The notes beneath the pieces are model-generated. The model ran no database searches and was not told the DNA's origin. It saw nothing but the letters and a program-made list of their open reading frames with translations. Positions 45,522 to 54,060 of a DNA stretch of 64,000 bases are shown here, in pieces (position 1 is the stretch's first letter; each line of letters begins with the position of its first letter). A program made the translations under genes and the position numbers. This stretch comes from Pelagibacteraceae bacterium AG-359-O02 (GTDB lineage Bacteria; Pseudomonadota; Alphaproteobacteria; Pelagibacterales; Pelagibacteraceae), in the NCBI GenBank assembly GCA_003280485.1, contig QCEU01000003.1, positions 91,544 through 155,543 on the forward strand, given 5' to 3'.

Positions 45522-46738
45522 AAATAGAAAATATAAAAACTGAATTTCCAATATTTGATGAAAAAATTCAAAATAATGATTTAGTCTATTTAGATAGTGC
45601 TAACTCATCTCAAAAACCAAAAGTAGTAGCTGATAAAATAAATGAGTTTTATACTAAGCAATTTTCAAATGTTGGTAGAAGTGTTCATTATTTAGCAGTT
45701 GCAGCAACAAACTTATATGAAAACACAAGGTCCTCTGTTCAAAAATATATTAATGCTAAAGATAAAAATGAAATAGTTTTTACTAAAGGAGCGACAGAGG
45801 CACTAAATTTAGTAGCTAATACTCTAGGGCAAAAATATCTAAATGAGGGTGATGAAATTTTAATTACAGAACTTGAGCATCATTCAAATTATGTACCTTG
45901 GCATTTCTTAAGAAAATCAAAAAATATAAAAATTAATTTTGCAGAGGTAAATGATAATGGAGATATTTCTATTGAGGATATTGAAAAAAAAATAACTTCC
46001 AAGACTAAAGTAATTGCAATTACTCATTTATCTAACGTAACGGGAGCAATATTACCCGTTAAAGAAATAACAGATCTAGCACACTCAAAAGGGATAATAG
46101 TTGTAATTGATGGTTGTCAGGGAGCTCCTCATCTTAAATTAGATATGCAAGACTTAGATTGTGATTTTTATGCAATATCATGCCATAAAATGTATGGACC
46201 TACTGGACTAGGTGTTTTGTATGGTAAAAAGAAGTGGCTAGAAGAACTGCCACCCTATCAAGGCGGAGGTGGAATGATCAGAGAAGTAAAAAAAGATAAA
46301 ATATCTTATGGTGATTTACCAAATAAATATGAGGCTGGAACCATGGCTACAGCTCAAGTTATTGCATTTGATCAGTCAATAAAGTTTATGGAGAGTATTG
46401 GTATAGAGAATATAATGAAACATGAAGCTGATTTAGTTGAGTATGGTCAAGAGCTATTACAAAAAAATAATTCTGTTAAGTTAATTGGTAGTCCAAAAAA
46501 CAAAGGGGGAGTTTTATCCTTCACATTGGAGGGTGTTCATCCACATGATATTGCAACAATACTTGATGAAGACGGAGTTGCAATAAGAGCAGGTCATCAT
46601 TGCTGTCAAATATTACATGACAAATTAAATATACCTGCAAGTGCAAGAGCGTCAGTTGGAATTTATAACACTAAAGATGACTTAGATAAGTTAAATGATT
46701 CTATTAATAACTGTAAAAAAATATTTAATTTAAAATGA
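45518..46738 (+). CDS. sufS: Cysteine desulfurase SufS
   Basis: 406 residues, PLP-dependent group II desulfurase. PLP Lys is K224 (SCHKMYGPTG), the active-site Cys is C361 in AGHHCCQILHD, and the N-terminal YLDSANSSQKPK and TELEHHSNY match SufS. It moves sulfur from cysteine to SufU. Starts within the sufD stop and overlaps sufU by 4 bases. Confidence 0.97.
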   Translation: MKIENIKTEFPIFDEKIQNNDLVYLDSANSSQKPKVVADKINEFYTKQFSNVGRSVHYLAVAATNLYENTRSSVQKYINAKDKNEIVFTKGATEALNLVANTLGQKYLNEGDEILITELEHHSNYVPWHFLRKSKNIKINFAEVNDNGDISIEDIEKKITSKTKVIAITHLSNVTGAILPVKEITDLAHSKGIIVVIDGCQGAPHLKLDMQDLDCDFYAISCHKMYGPTGLGVLYGKKKWLEELPPYQGGGGMIREVKKDKISYGDLPNKYEAGTMATAQVIAFDQSIKFMESIGIENIMKHEADLVEYGQELLQKNNSVKLIGSPKNKGGVLSFTLEGVHPHDIATILDEDGVAIRAGHHCCQILHDKLNIPASARASVGIYNTKDDLDKLNDSINNCKKIFNLK

Positions 46739-47199
46739 ACTTAAAAGAACTTTATCAAGAAATTATTTTAGAACATGGAAAAAATCCAAGGAATCTTGGA
46801 AAAGTACATGAGTTTAATAAAGATGCAAAAGGTCATAACCCTTTATGTGGAGACAATGTTCATGTTTATCTTAAATTAAATGGACAAAAAATAGTTGAGG
46901 ATATTTCATTTGAGGGAAGTGGATGTGCTATTTCAATGGCATCAGCTTCAATCATGACAGATTTAATTAAAGGCAAAAATGAACACGAGGCTAAAGAGAT
47001 AGTTGAAGACTTTTTAGGAATGATAAAAGAAAATCCAGACTTAAAATCAGAATACTTAAAAGACGACGAAAAAACTAAATTAATGTGTTTATCTGGTGTT
47101 AAACAATATCCAATGAGAGTTAAGTGCGCAACATTATCGTGGCATACTCTTACATCAGCAATGGATAACTCAAAAGAAATCACTAAAACCGAGTCGTAA
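46735..47199 (+). CDS. sufU: SufU-type Fe-S/sulfur transfer protein
   Basis: 154 residues, IscU fold. Ligands C38 with D40 (NPLCGDN), C63 (GSGCAISMAS) and C130 (RVKCATLSW) bind zinc in SufU. The ~20-residue insertion before the last Cys (ESEYLKDDEKTKLMCLSGV region) distinguishes SufU from IscU. In systems with SufU, this protein takes sulfur from SufS and sufE is not needed; none is seen here. Confidence 0.95.
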   Translation: MNLKELYQEIILEHGKNPRNLGKVHEFNKDAKGHNPLCGDNVHVYLKLNGQKIVEDISFEGSGCAISMASASIMTDLIKGKNEHEAKEIVEDFLGMIKENPDLKSEYLKDDEKTKLMCLSGVKQYPMRVKCATLSWHTLTSAMDNSKEITKTES

Positions 47200-47202
47200 T
47201 TT

Positions 47203-47499
47203 ATGGAATTAAAAGAAAAAGTAATTGAAGAAATAAAAAAAATTTATGATCCTGAAATACCAGTAAATATTTACGAACTTGGATTAATATATGATATTGC
47301 GGTAGACAAAAAAAATATTAGTGTAAAAATGACACTTACCACTCCAAATTGTCCAGTAGCTGAAAGTTTGCCTAAAGAAGTTAAAGATAGTATTATGCAA
47401 TTAGAAGAAGTTGACAAAGTAGATTTAGATTTAGTTTGGGAACCACCATGGGATAAATCTATGATGTCAGAAGCAGCAAAATTAGAGTTAAACTTATGA
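47203..47499 (+). CDS. sufT: SufT-like DUF59/MIP18 family protein
   Basis: 98 residues of the MIP18/DUF59 fold: IYDPEIPVNIYELGLIYDI at the N-terminus, TTPNCPVAESLPKEV with the conserved Cys, and the C-terminal VWEPPWDKSMMSEAAKLEL. Such proteins take part in Fe-S maturation and are often part of suf operons. Spacing of 3 bases to sufU and a 4-base overlap with the next gene. Named sufT by context and family; the longer SufT proteins of other bacteria carry extra sequence. Confidence 0.85.
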   Translation: MELKEKVIEEIKKIYDPEIPVNIYELGLIYDIAVDKKNISVKMTLTTPNCPVAESLPKEVKDSIMQLEEVDKVDLDLVWEPPWDKSMMSEAAKLELNL

Positions 47500-47831
47500 C
47501 AAAACAAGTTATATCATTAAGCGATCAAGCAGCAAACAGGATAAAAGAAATTATGTCTTCAGCTGAAAATGGATCTATTGGTGTTAGAGTTGGTGTAAAA
47601 TCAGGTGGATGCGCAGGAATGTCTTATATTATGGAATACACAAAAGAAATTAATCCTAATGATGAAGTTATTGAGGATAAGGGAGTAAAAGTGTTTATTG
47701 ACCCAGCAGCTGTAATGTATCTTTTTGGAACTGAAATGGATTATAAAAAAGAGCAATTCTCCTCTCAATTTGTGTTTAATAACCCTAATGAAACTGAAAG
47801 ATGCGGTTGCGGAGAGTCTTTTAAAATTTAA
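47496..47831 (+). CDS. sufA: A-type Fe-S carrier protein (SufA/ErpA-like)
   Basis: 111 residues, HesB/IscA fold. Conserved cysteines C39 (SGGCAGMSY), C103 and C105 (CGCGES) bind the cluster to be delivered to apo-proteins. Last gene of the suf operon; its TAA is abutted by the stop of a convergent small ORF. SufA, IscA and ErpA cannot be separated by sequence alone; context favours SufA. Confidence 0.95.
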   Translation: MTKQVISLSDQAANRIKEIMSSAENGSIGVRVGVKSGGCAGMSYIMEYTKEINPNDEVIEDKGVKVFIDPAAVMYLFGTEMDYKKEQFSSQFVFNNPNETERCGCGESFKI

Positions 47832-47969
47832 TTATTGGTAATAAGAAATAAACCAATATTGGCCCCTTTTATTCATAGAATAAGTTTTATTTTTTCTACG
47901 CTTAGGTTTTCTAATTTCAGGCTTATTATAACCAATAATATTTTTTAATGTTGATATGATCCTTGTCAT
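47832..47969 (-). CDS. Candidate 45-residue basic small protein, unknown
   Basis: An open frame of 45 residues on the minus strand (starts MTRIISTLKNIIGY, has KPEIRKPKRRKNKTYS in the middle, ends RGQYWFISYYQ). It fills 138 of the 226 bases between sufA and glnA and its stop abuts that of sufA as TAATTA, the same arrangement as two certain gene pairs here. The start has only a crowded AAGG immediately upstream. Strongly basic centre and aromatic tail suggest nucleic-acid or membrane contact but nothing identifies it. Could be chance; no relative is recognised. Confidence 0.4.
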   Translation of the reverse strand: MTRIISTLKNIIGYNKPEIRKPKRRKNKTYSMNKRGQYWFISYYQ

Positions 47970-48007
47970 ACCTTTTCATAACAAAAATAAATGAAATTAG
48001 AATTCTA

Positions 48008-48046
48008 ATATGGGAATACCTGCTATTACTGCAGGTAATCCCATAT
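48008..48046. terminator. Hairpin downstream of glnA
   Basis: Arms of 16 bases, ATATGGGAATACCTGC (48008-48023) and GCAGGTAATCCCATAT (48031-48046), pair at 15 of 16 positions around a 7-base loop. It starts 12 bases after the glnA stop. Reading from glnA it is not followed directly by a T-run, so it may be a 3'-end stabiliser or a weak terminator. A perfect 14-base palindrome (47996-48009) touches it. Confidence 0.6.
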
Positions 48047-48057
48047 AATTAAGCTTT

Positions 48058-49464
48058 TTAACAGCTATAATACATGTCAAATTCAATAGGATGCGGCGTA
48101 TGTTCAAAATTGTGAATTTCCTCATATTTAAGTTCAATATACGCATCTATTTGATCATCAGTAAATACATTGCCTTTAGTTAAGAAACTTCTATCTTTAT
48201 CCAAAGCTTCCATTGCTTCTCTTAACGAACCGCAAACTGTTGGTACCTTCTTAACTTGCTTTTCTGATAAAGCGTAAAGGTCTTTGTCGAACGATTTACC
48301 TGGATCAATTTTATTTTTTATTCCATCAATACCAGCCATAAGCATAGAAGCAAATGTTAAGTATGGATTTCCAGATGCATCTGGGAATCTAATTTCACAT
48401 CTTGCACCCTTTTTGCTTAATGTGATTGGAATTCTGCATGAAGCTGATCTATTTCTTGCAGAGTATGCAAGTAAAACAGGAGCCTCAAATCCTGGAATTA
48501 ATCTTTTATAACTATTTGTAGTAGCATTAGCAAATGCATTAATTGCTTTTGCATGCTTTAATACTCCACCGATATAATAAAGCGCAGTTTGAGATAATCC
48601 AGCATATTTGTTTCCAGAAAATACCGGAGTTTTCCCTTTCCAAATTGATTGGTGAGTATGCATTCCAGAACCATTATCTCCTTTAACTGGCTTAGGCATA
48701 AAAGTTGCAGTTTTTCCAAAAGAGTGAGAAACCATTTGAACTACATATTTATATAGCTGAACGTTGTCTGCTTGATTAACCAAAGTTCCAAATAACATTC
48801 CAAGTTCATGTTGACTTGGAGCAACTTCATGGTGGTGTTTTTCTACTGTAATCCCAACATCCCTTAGTCCTTTAAGATATTCACCTCTCATATCTTGTGC
48901 ACTATCTACTGGTGGCACAGGAAAATATCCTCCTTTTACTCCAGGTCTATGACCCATGTTTCCATTATCATAAGATTTTCCAGAGTTATAAGGACCTTCT
49001 GAACTATCAATTGAAAAACTTGTTTCATTCATATCGTTTTTAATTCTTACGTCGTCAAAAACAAAAAACTCAGGCTCTGGACCAAAATAAGCTGTATCTC
49101 CAATTCCTGTTTTCTTTAAATAAGCTTCAGCTTTTTTTGCAATTCCTCTAGGATCTCTTTCATATGGATCTCTCTTAACAGCATCTAAAATATCACAAAA
49201 TAAAATTAAAGTATTATGAGATGTATAAGGATCTATTACTTTTCTACTTAAATCAGGCTTTAATATCATGTCAGATTCATTAATTGCTTTCCATCCTGCA
49301 ATTGACGATCCATCAAAAAATACACCGTCATTTAACATTCCTTCATCTACAATAGTTGTATCCATTGTTAAATGTTGAAGTTTTCCCCTTGGGTCCGTAA
49401 ATCTAAGATCTACAAACTCAATATTCTTAGACTTCATTAATTTTAGTACGTCCTTAGCGCTCAT
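48058..49464 (-). CDS. glnA: Glutamine synthetase type I
   Basis: 468 residues, the dodecameric GSI. Assimilates ammonium into glutamate with ATP. Motifs: FFDGSSIAGWK, metal-binding FGPEPEF, HHEVAPSQHELG, ATP-binding KPVKGDNGSGMHTHQSIW, and NRSASCRIP. The adenylylation site is present, Y397 in KDLYALS, so covalent regulation by GlnE is possible (glnE is not in the window). A clean AGGAG ribosome binding site precedes the ATG. Confidence 0.98.
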   Translation of the reverse strand: MSAKDVLKLMKSKNIEFVDLRFTDPRGKLQHLTMDTTIVDEGMLNDGVFFDGSSIAGWKAINESDMILKPDLSRKVIDPYTSHNTLILFCDILDAVKRDPYERDPRGIAKKAEAYLKKTGIGDTAYFGPEPEFFVFDDVRIKNDMNETSFSIDSSEGPYNSGKSYDNGNMGHRPGVKGGYFPVPPVDSAQDMRGEYLKGLRDVGITVEKHHHEVAPSQHELGMLFGTLVNQADNVQLYKYVVQMVSHSFGKTATFMPKPVKGDNGSGMHTHQSIWKGKTPVFSGNKYAGLSQTALYYIGGVLKHAKAINAFANATTNSYKRLIPGFEAPVLLAYSARNRSASCRIPITLSKKGARCEIRFPDASGNPYLTFASMLMAGIDGIKNKIDPGKSFDKDLYALSEKQVKKVPTVCGSLREAMEALDKDRSFLTKGNVFTDDQIDAYIELKYEEIHNFEHTPHPIEFDMYYSC

Positions 49465-49486
49465 ATTATCTCCTATAATTTTTTAA

Positions 49487-49507
49487 TTTTCTTATCAGTT
49501 AAGAAAA
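49487..49507. promoter_or_regulatory. Inverted repeat in the glnA leader
   Basis: Arms TTTTCTTA and TAAGAAAA are perfectly complementary around a 5-base loop, 22 bases before the glnA start and next to its AGGAG. A possible minus-strand promoter lies farther up (reading TTGAAA and TAATAT, 18 bases apart; plus-strand 49581-49586 and 49557-49562), which would put this repeat in the mRNA leader. With A/T-only stems of 8 bp, chance is a real alternative. No NtrC-type site is seen. Confidence 0.3.
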
Positions 49508-49605
49508 GATAAATAATGCCTATTAAATAGATATCACTTATGCTTTTTTTACATGTATATTAACCTTAAAAAATTAGAATTTTCAATCAATCCTAAGTTG
49601 CAATA

Positions 49606-50085
49606 ATGAGTTTATTAAATAAAGAACCAGTTAAAAGAGCTGAAAAAGCATTAAAAGAATTCGATGAAACTTTATCAGTCAAAGAATTAGAAAATACAGC
49701 AAGAACTGCTATTGACGCAGCAAAATCTTTAAATTGTGAAGTAGGGGCAATTGTAAAAAGTTTACTTTTTAAAAATGGTGATAATTATTTTTTATGTTTG
49801 GTCTCTGGTGACAAAAGATGTTCATTAAACAAATTAAAAAATTTTTTTAATAGTAAAGATTTAAGCATGGCATCACCTAATGATGTGAAAGAACAAACTG
49901 GATATACAATAGGAGGAGTTTCACCTATAGGTCATAAAAAAAGTTTACAGATATTAGTTGATAGATCCTTAAATAGGTTTAAGGATTTATATGCAGCAGC
50001 AGGACATCCAAACTGTATTTTTAAAATTAATTTTGATGATCTTATTAAAATAACAAATGGATCAATAGAAGACGTAATTGAATGA
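49606..50085 (+). CDS. YbaK/EbsC-type aminoacyl-tRNA deacylase domain protein
   Basis: 159 residues of the YbaK/ProX-like fold, which hydrolyses misacylated tRNAs. The family patterns are CEVGAIVKSLLFK, CLVSGDKRCSLNKLKNFF, and GYTIGGVSPIGHKKSLQILVDRSL with the conserved Gly-Gly-Val-Ser-Pro and a late AAGHPNCIFKI. Which mischarged tRNA it clears is not evident. Its stop overlaps the following transporter start by 4 bases. Confidence 0.85.
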   Translation: MSLLNKEPVKRAEKALKEFDETLSVKELENTARTAIDAAKSLNCEVGAIVKSLLFKNGDNYFLCLVSGDKRCSLNKLKNFFNSKDLSMASPNDVKEQTGYTIGGVSPIGHKKSLQILVDRSLNRFKDLYAAAGHPNCIFKINFDDLIKITNGSIEDVIE

Positions 50086-50975
50086 AATCTCCAAACGCTT
50101 CTGATTATTTCATTCTTACTTTTTTAGCTTTGCTTTGGGCTTCAGCTTTTTTTAATATTAAAATTGCAACTTATTCCTATGGACCAATAACAATAGCTTT
50201 TCTAAGAATTTTTTTTGGAATGATACCATTATTATTAATTTGTTATTTCAAAAAAATAAAAATTGAGGCGTTTTCTAAAGATTGGAAATGGTTTGCAGCA
50301 ATTGGTATCATTAATTTAGTTATACCTTTTTTCCTAATAGCATACGGGGTTCAGAAAGTTCAAAGTAACTTAGCAGCAATTTTAATGTCAACTACACCTA
50401 TAAGTGCAACAATACTTGCACATTTCTTTGCAGAAGGAGAGAAAATAAACATAATAAAAATATTCGGAATAGTATTAGGTTTTTCAGGAATTGTTTATTT
50501 ATTCTCAGAAAATTTACTTATAAATAATGAAAATTTATTTTCTGCTCTAATGATTCTTTTGGGATCCACTTTTTATGTTATTGGAGGAATTTTAACATTA
50601 AAAATTAGTAATAAGAAAAATGAAAATGTAACTGCATCAATTCTTATTTGGGGTGTTATAATTGTTTGTCCAATATCACTAATAATTGAGCAACCTTGGA
50701 ATTTAAATCCATCATTTGAGTCTACATTATCTCTAATTTATCTTGGTATTTTTCCAACTGGGATAGCATGGTTATTAAGATTTATGATTTTAAAGAAAAA
50801 TGGCTTAGTTTTTCAAAGTCAGGTCGCTTATCTAATACCGATTTTTGGTGTTATTTTAGGATTTATTTTCCTAAACGAGTTAGTAACAGCTAAAATTTTA
50901 ATAGCTTTATGTGCTGTTGTCTTAGGAATTTATTTTGTAAAAAAAGCAGGAGATAAAAAAATACAAAGTATATAA
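50082..50975 (+). CDS. DMT/EamA-family transporter
   Basis: 297 residues with ten predicted membrane helices in two EamA repeats (first repeat from about residue 8 WASAFFNIKIATYSYGPITIAFLR to ~130, second to the end with PIFGVILGFIFLNE). Inner membrane, probably exporting or importing small metabolites such as amino acids; substrate unknown. Its placement after a YbaK-type gene is not a recognised pair. Its end is 7 bases from the convergent dehydrogenase. Confidence 0.88.
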   Translation: MKSPNASDYFILTFLALLWASAFFNIKIATYSYGPITIAFLRIFFGMIPLLLICYFKKIKIEAFSKDWKWFAAIGIINLVIPFFLIAYGVQKVQSNLAAILMSTTPISATILAHFFAEGEKINIIKIFGIVLGFSGIVYLFSENLLINNENLFSALMILLGSTFYVIGGILTLKISNKKNENVTASILIWGVIIVCPISLIIEQPWNLNPSFESTLSLIYLGIFPTGIAWLLRFMILKKNGLVFQSQVAYLIPIFGVILGFIFLNELVTAKILIALCAVVLGIYFVKKAGDKKIQSI

Positions 50976-50982
50976 AAAATTA

Positions 50983-51999
50983 CTAATTTATTTTTAATTT
51001 TTCAAATTTTTTTGACTTAACTGATTTTTGTGCAGCTTCTGCTAACATTATAGACTTTCTTCCATCCTCAAAAATAGCTCTAGGTTTTATATTTTTTTTG
51101 CAAAAGTTTGCAAGGTCAGATAGTTGCAATCTAAAAGCTTCTGCATATCTCTCTATAAAAAAATGAAGGAGCGGGGATTTATTATTTGTTGAATTTTTTA
51201 AAAAGAGATTAGTTTCAGTGTCTCTTTTATTATCAGATATCATCATTCCTTTTGTTCCAAAAAGTTCAACTCTTTGATCATAACCAAAACTACAATGTCT
51301 TGAATTAGTTATAATGCATTGCACTCCTTTTTTCGACTTAAGCACTGTTGTTGCAAGCTCATAGTCTTTTAATTTATTAAATCTTTGGTCTGATATGTTA
51401 CTTCCAGTAGCAAATACTGATATAAATTCATCTGAACCTAAGTAATACCTTGCTAAATCAAAATCATGTATCATCATATCTTTAAAAATACCTCCAGAAC
51501 CTTTTAAATAAGATAATGAAGGAGGAGCAGGGTCCCGACTAGTTATAATAATTTTTTCAAGTTTGCCTATTTTATTTTTTAATAAATTCTTTTTAAGTAA
51601 ATTATGTCCAGGATCATATCTTCTATTAAAGCCTATTTGAACTTTAGGATTAAGTTTCTTAATTTTTGTTAATGATGAATTAATTTTTTCTAAATTTAAA
51701 TCTAGTGGTTTTTCGCAAAAGATTACTTTTTTGTATTTTGCGCCCTTTTCAATAAATTTTAAATGTGTAGAAGTAGAGGAGGCTATAAAAATACATCTAA
51801 TTTCATTATCTTTAAAAGCTATATCTGGATTGTTTATAGAAATAGAATTAAATTTTTTTGAAACTTTGTTTGATAGATTTTTATTTAAATCAAAAACATA
51901 TTTCAATTCAAATTCACTATTTTTTCTTAAATTATTAGCATGCATCTGGCCAATTCTACCAAGGCCTAATAGAGCGGTTTTTATTTTATTTTTACCCAT
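50983..51999 (-). CDS. iolG: Gfo/Idh/MocA dehydrogenase, inositol 2-dehydrogenase-like
   Basis: 338 residues. Rossmann NAD-binding GLGRIGQMHANNL, catalytic-loop CEKPLDLN with the EKP motif, QIGFNRRYDP, and MMIHDFDLARYYLG containing the conserved Asp and His of inositol dehydrogenases. Likely oxidises myo-inositol or a close isomer to an inosose. Adjacent iolE, which acts on the product, supports this. The symbol is by similarity; scyllo- or chiro-inositol are alternative substrates. Overlaps the following dehydrogenase gene by 19 bases. Confidence 0.8.
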   Translation of the reverse strand: MGKNKIKTALLGLGRIGQMHANNLRKNSEFELKYVFDLNKNLSNKVSKKFNSISINNPDIAFKDNEIRCIFIASSTSTHLKFIEKGAKYKKVIFCEKPLDLNLEKINSSLTKIKKLNPKVQIGFNRRYDPGHNLLKKNLLKNKIGKLEKIIITSRDPAPPSLSYLKGSGGIFKDMMIHDFDLARYYLGSDEFISVFATGSNISDQRFNKLKDYELATTVLKSKKGVQCIITNSRHCSFGYDQRVELFGTKGMMISDNKRDTETNLFLKNSTNNKSPLLHFFIERYAEAFRLQLSDLANFCKKNIKPRAIFEDGRKSIMLAEAAQKSVKSKKFEKLKIN

Positions 52000-53126
52000 C
52001 TTTTTTTTCTATTTGAAACTTTGCATGCTTCGATAAATTTTGCAGTTTCCAGTCCTTCGTCCTCATTAGGGTAAAAATACCTTTTTTTTACATTATTTTT
52101 CAAAGAAGCTGCAAATTCACGATAAATATTTGCAAATGCATCTAAATAACCTTCAGGATGTCCAAATTTTAATCTAGAAAATTTTTTAGACAATTCAGCA
52201 TTAAAAAAACCTCTTTCAATAAATTTAACAGCACCATTTGATGGATTAAGTTTTAAATAGTTTGGATCGTTTTGAACCCATTCCAAACTTCCTTTCGTTC
52301 CAAATATTCTTATTCGTAATCCGTAAACACCGCCTCTAGCCATCACACTTGTCCAAAACATTCCTTTAGCTCCATTATTAAAATTAATCATTACTTGAGC
52401 ATTGTTGTCCATTTTAACTTTATTTGAAACTTGTTTAATATCTGCAAAAATAGTTTCACCTTTTAAACCTGATATATAAGTTGCTATATGATATGCATGG
52501 GACCCAATTTCATTCAGGACCGCTGAAGCTCCAACGATATTTTTATCTATTTTCCATTTAAACTTTTTCTTTGCATTTTTTTGAGTGATATTTTCTCCAT
52601 CTGACCAATCCTGAACATATTCAACATTTATATATTCAACTTTTCCAATTTTACCTTTTTCAACCAATACTTTTGCTTCTCTAACCATAGGATAAGCAGA
52701 ATAATTATGTGTCAAAGCATACTTAATTTTTTTATTTGATTTTATTTTTTTAAATAATTTCTTAGCTTGGGCAAGATTTCCAGCAAATGGTTTATCAGAA
52801 ATCACATGAATATTTTTATCAATAAATTTTTCAGCAATAATTTGGTGACTTGAAGGAGGTGTCATTATAGCCACAACATTAATACCATCTTTTCTTTCCG
52901 CTTCTCTTTCAGCCATTTCTCTAAAATTTGAATAGCATCTCTCTTTTATGATACCTAGGCTTTTACCAAAGCTTTTAGATAGTTTTGAATTTCTTGAAAA
53001 AACACCAGCAACTATCTCATATTGATTATCAAATCTTGATGAAATTCTGTGAACATGACCAATCCAGGATTTTGGGCCACCTCCAACTACACCAAGCTGG
53101 ATTTTTTTTCCTTTAATTAATCTCAT
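51981..53126 (-). CDS. Gfo/Idh/MocA family oxidoreductase
   Basis: 381 residues from the ATG starting MRLIKGKKIQ; upstream in-frame ATGs lie inside iolE and give no family sequence. Rossmann motif GVVGGGPKSWIGHVHRISSRF, EKP-equivalent SDKPFAGN, and AVLNEIGSHAYHIATYISG. The N-terminal pattern GGGPxSxIGxVHR matches a subgroup often found in inositol and sugar-acid catabolic clusters of alphaproteobacteria. Substrate unknown. Divergent from iolE with 31 bases between starts. Confidence 0.82.
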   Translation of the reverse strand: MRLIKGKKIQLGVVGGGPKSWIGHVHRISSRFDNQYEIVAGVFSRNSKLSKSFGKSLGIIKERCYSNFREMAEREAERKDGINVVAIMTPPSSHQIIAEKFIDKNIHVISDKPFAGNLAQAKKLFKKIKSNKKIKYALTHNYSAYPMVREAKVLVEKGKIGKVEYINVEYVQDWSDGENITQKNAKKKFKWKIDKNIVGASAVLNEIGSHAYHIATYISGLKGETIFADIKQVSNKVKMDNNAQVMINFNNGAKGMFWTSVMARGGVYGLRIRIFGTKGSLEWVQNDPNYLKLNPSNGAVKFIERGFFNAELSKKFSRLKFGHPEGYLDAFANIYREFAASLKNNVKKRYFYPNEDEGLETAKFIEACKVSNRKKRWVKIK

Positions 53127-53157
53127 GATTAAATATATCTTAACAAATAAAAAATTT

Positions 53158-54060
53158 ATGTCAGTAAAATTAGGTATAGCACCAATTGCTTGGAGTAATG
53201 ATGACATGCCTGAATTAGGTGGAGATACTCCTTTAGAGCAATGTTTGTCAGAAGCAAGTAAGGCTGGATATGTTGGCATTGAATCAGGTGGTAAATTCCC
53301 AAAAACATCAAGCGAATTATTACCAAAGTTAAATAAGTATAACTTAAAATTATGTTCTGGTTGGTATAGCGGAAATCTTAGAAAAAATTCTGTAGAACAA
53401 GAAAAAAATTTAATTCAAGACCAACTGAAATTATTTAAAGATTGTGAGGCTCCATGTATCGTTTTTGCTGAAGTTTTTGGTTCAATACAGGGTGATCCAA
53501 CAAAAAAACTTTCCAATAGGCCAAAGATGACGGACCAAGAATGGAAAGATTATTGTACAAAAATTTCTGAACTTGCAAAGTATCTTGAAGATGAAGGTAT
53601 GCCTTTAGCTTATCACCATCATATGGGTACAGTAATAGAAACAGAAGAAGAAACTATTAGATTACTAGAAAACACAGATGATAGTGTAAAATTAACTTTA
53701 GATACTGGTCATATGTTATTTGCTAACGGAAACTCAATTAATATAATTAACAAATTTAAAGAAAGAGTAATCCACATACACTGCAAAGATATTAGAGAAG
53801 AAGTATTAAAAAAAGCCCTTTCTGAAGATTTGAGTTTTAGGGATGCTTTTTTAGAAGGTGCTTTTACGGTACCTGGCGATGGGTGTATCGACTACAAACC
53901 TCTGTTTGATATTCTAAAAAAAAACAATTATCAAGGTTGGCTTGTGGTAGAGGCTGAACAAGATCCTAAAAAAGCTAATCCACTTGAATACGCTATCAAG
54001 GGTTACAAATATATTACTGATACTTTAAAGAAATCAAATTTAGAGATTAATAATCTATAA
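53158..54060 (+). CDS. iolE: myo-Inosose-2 dehydratase
   Basis: 300 residues from the ATG starting MSVKLGIAPIAWSND; the frame extends further upstream without family sequence. TIM-barrel sugar-isomerase fold. LGIAPIAWSNDDMPELGGDTPLEQCL is a strong IolE signature, followed by GIESGGKFPK, YHHHMGTVIET, LTLDTGHM, HCKD and a final VEAEQDPKKANPLEYA, with His, Asp and Glu for metal binding. Dehydrates 2-keto-myo-inositol to 3D-(3,5/4)-trihydroxycyclohexane-1,2-dione, substrate of iolD found further on. Ends in a 6-base overlap with the next minus gene. Confidence 0.93.
   Translation: MSVKLGIAPIAWSNDDMPELGGDTPLEQCLSEASKAGYVGIESGGKFPKTSSELLPKLNKYNLKLCSGWYSGNLRKNSVEQEKNLIQDQLKLFKDCEAPCIVFAEVFGSIQGDPTKKLSNRPKMTDQEWKDYCTKISELAKYLEDEGMPLAYHHHMGTVIETEEETIRLLENTDDSVKLTLDTGHMLFANGNSINIINKFKERVIHIHCKDIREEVLKKALSEDLSFRDAFLEGAFTVPGDGCIDYKPLFDILKKNNYQGWLVVEAEQDPKKANPLEYAIKGYKYITDTLKKSNLEINNL

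Noticed and set aside
51981..53279. Long form of the Gfo/Idh gene beginning at 53279
   Set aside because: The first 51 residues lie within iolE antisense and look nothing like a Rossmann start; the ATG at 53126 gives the correct family N-terminus.
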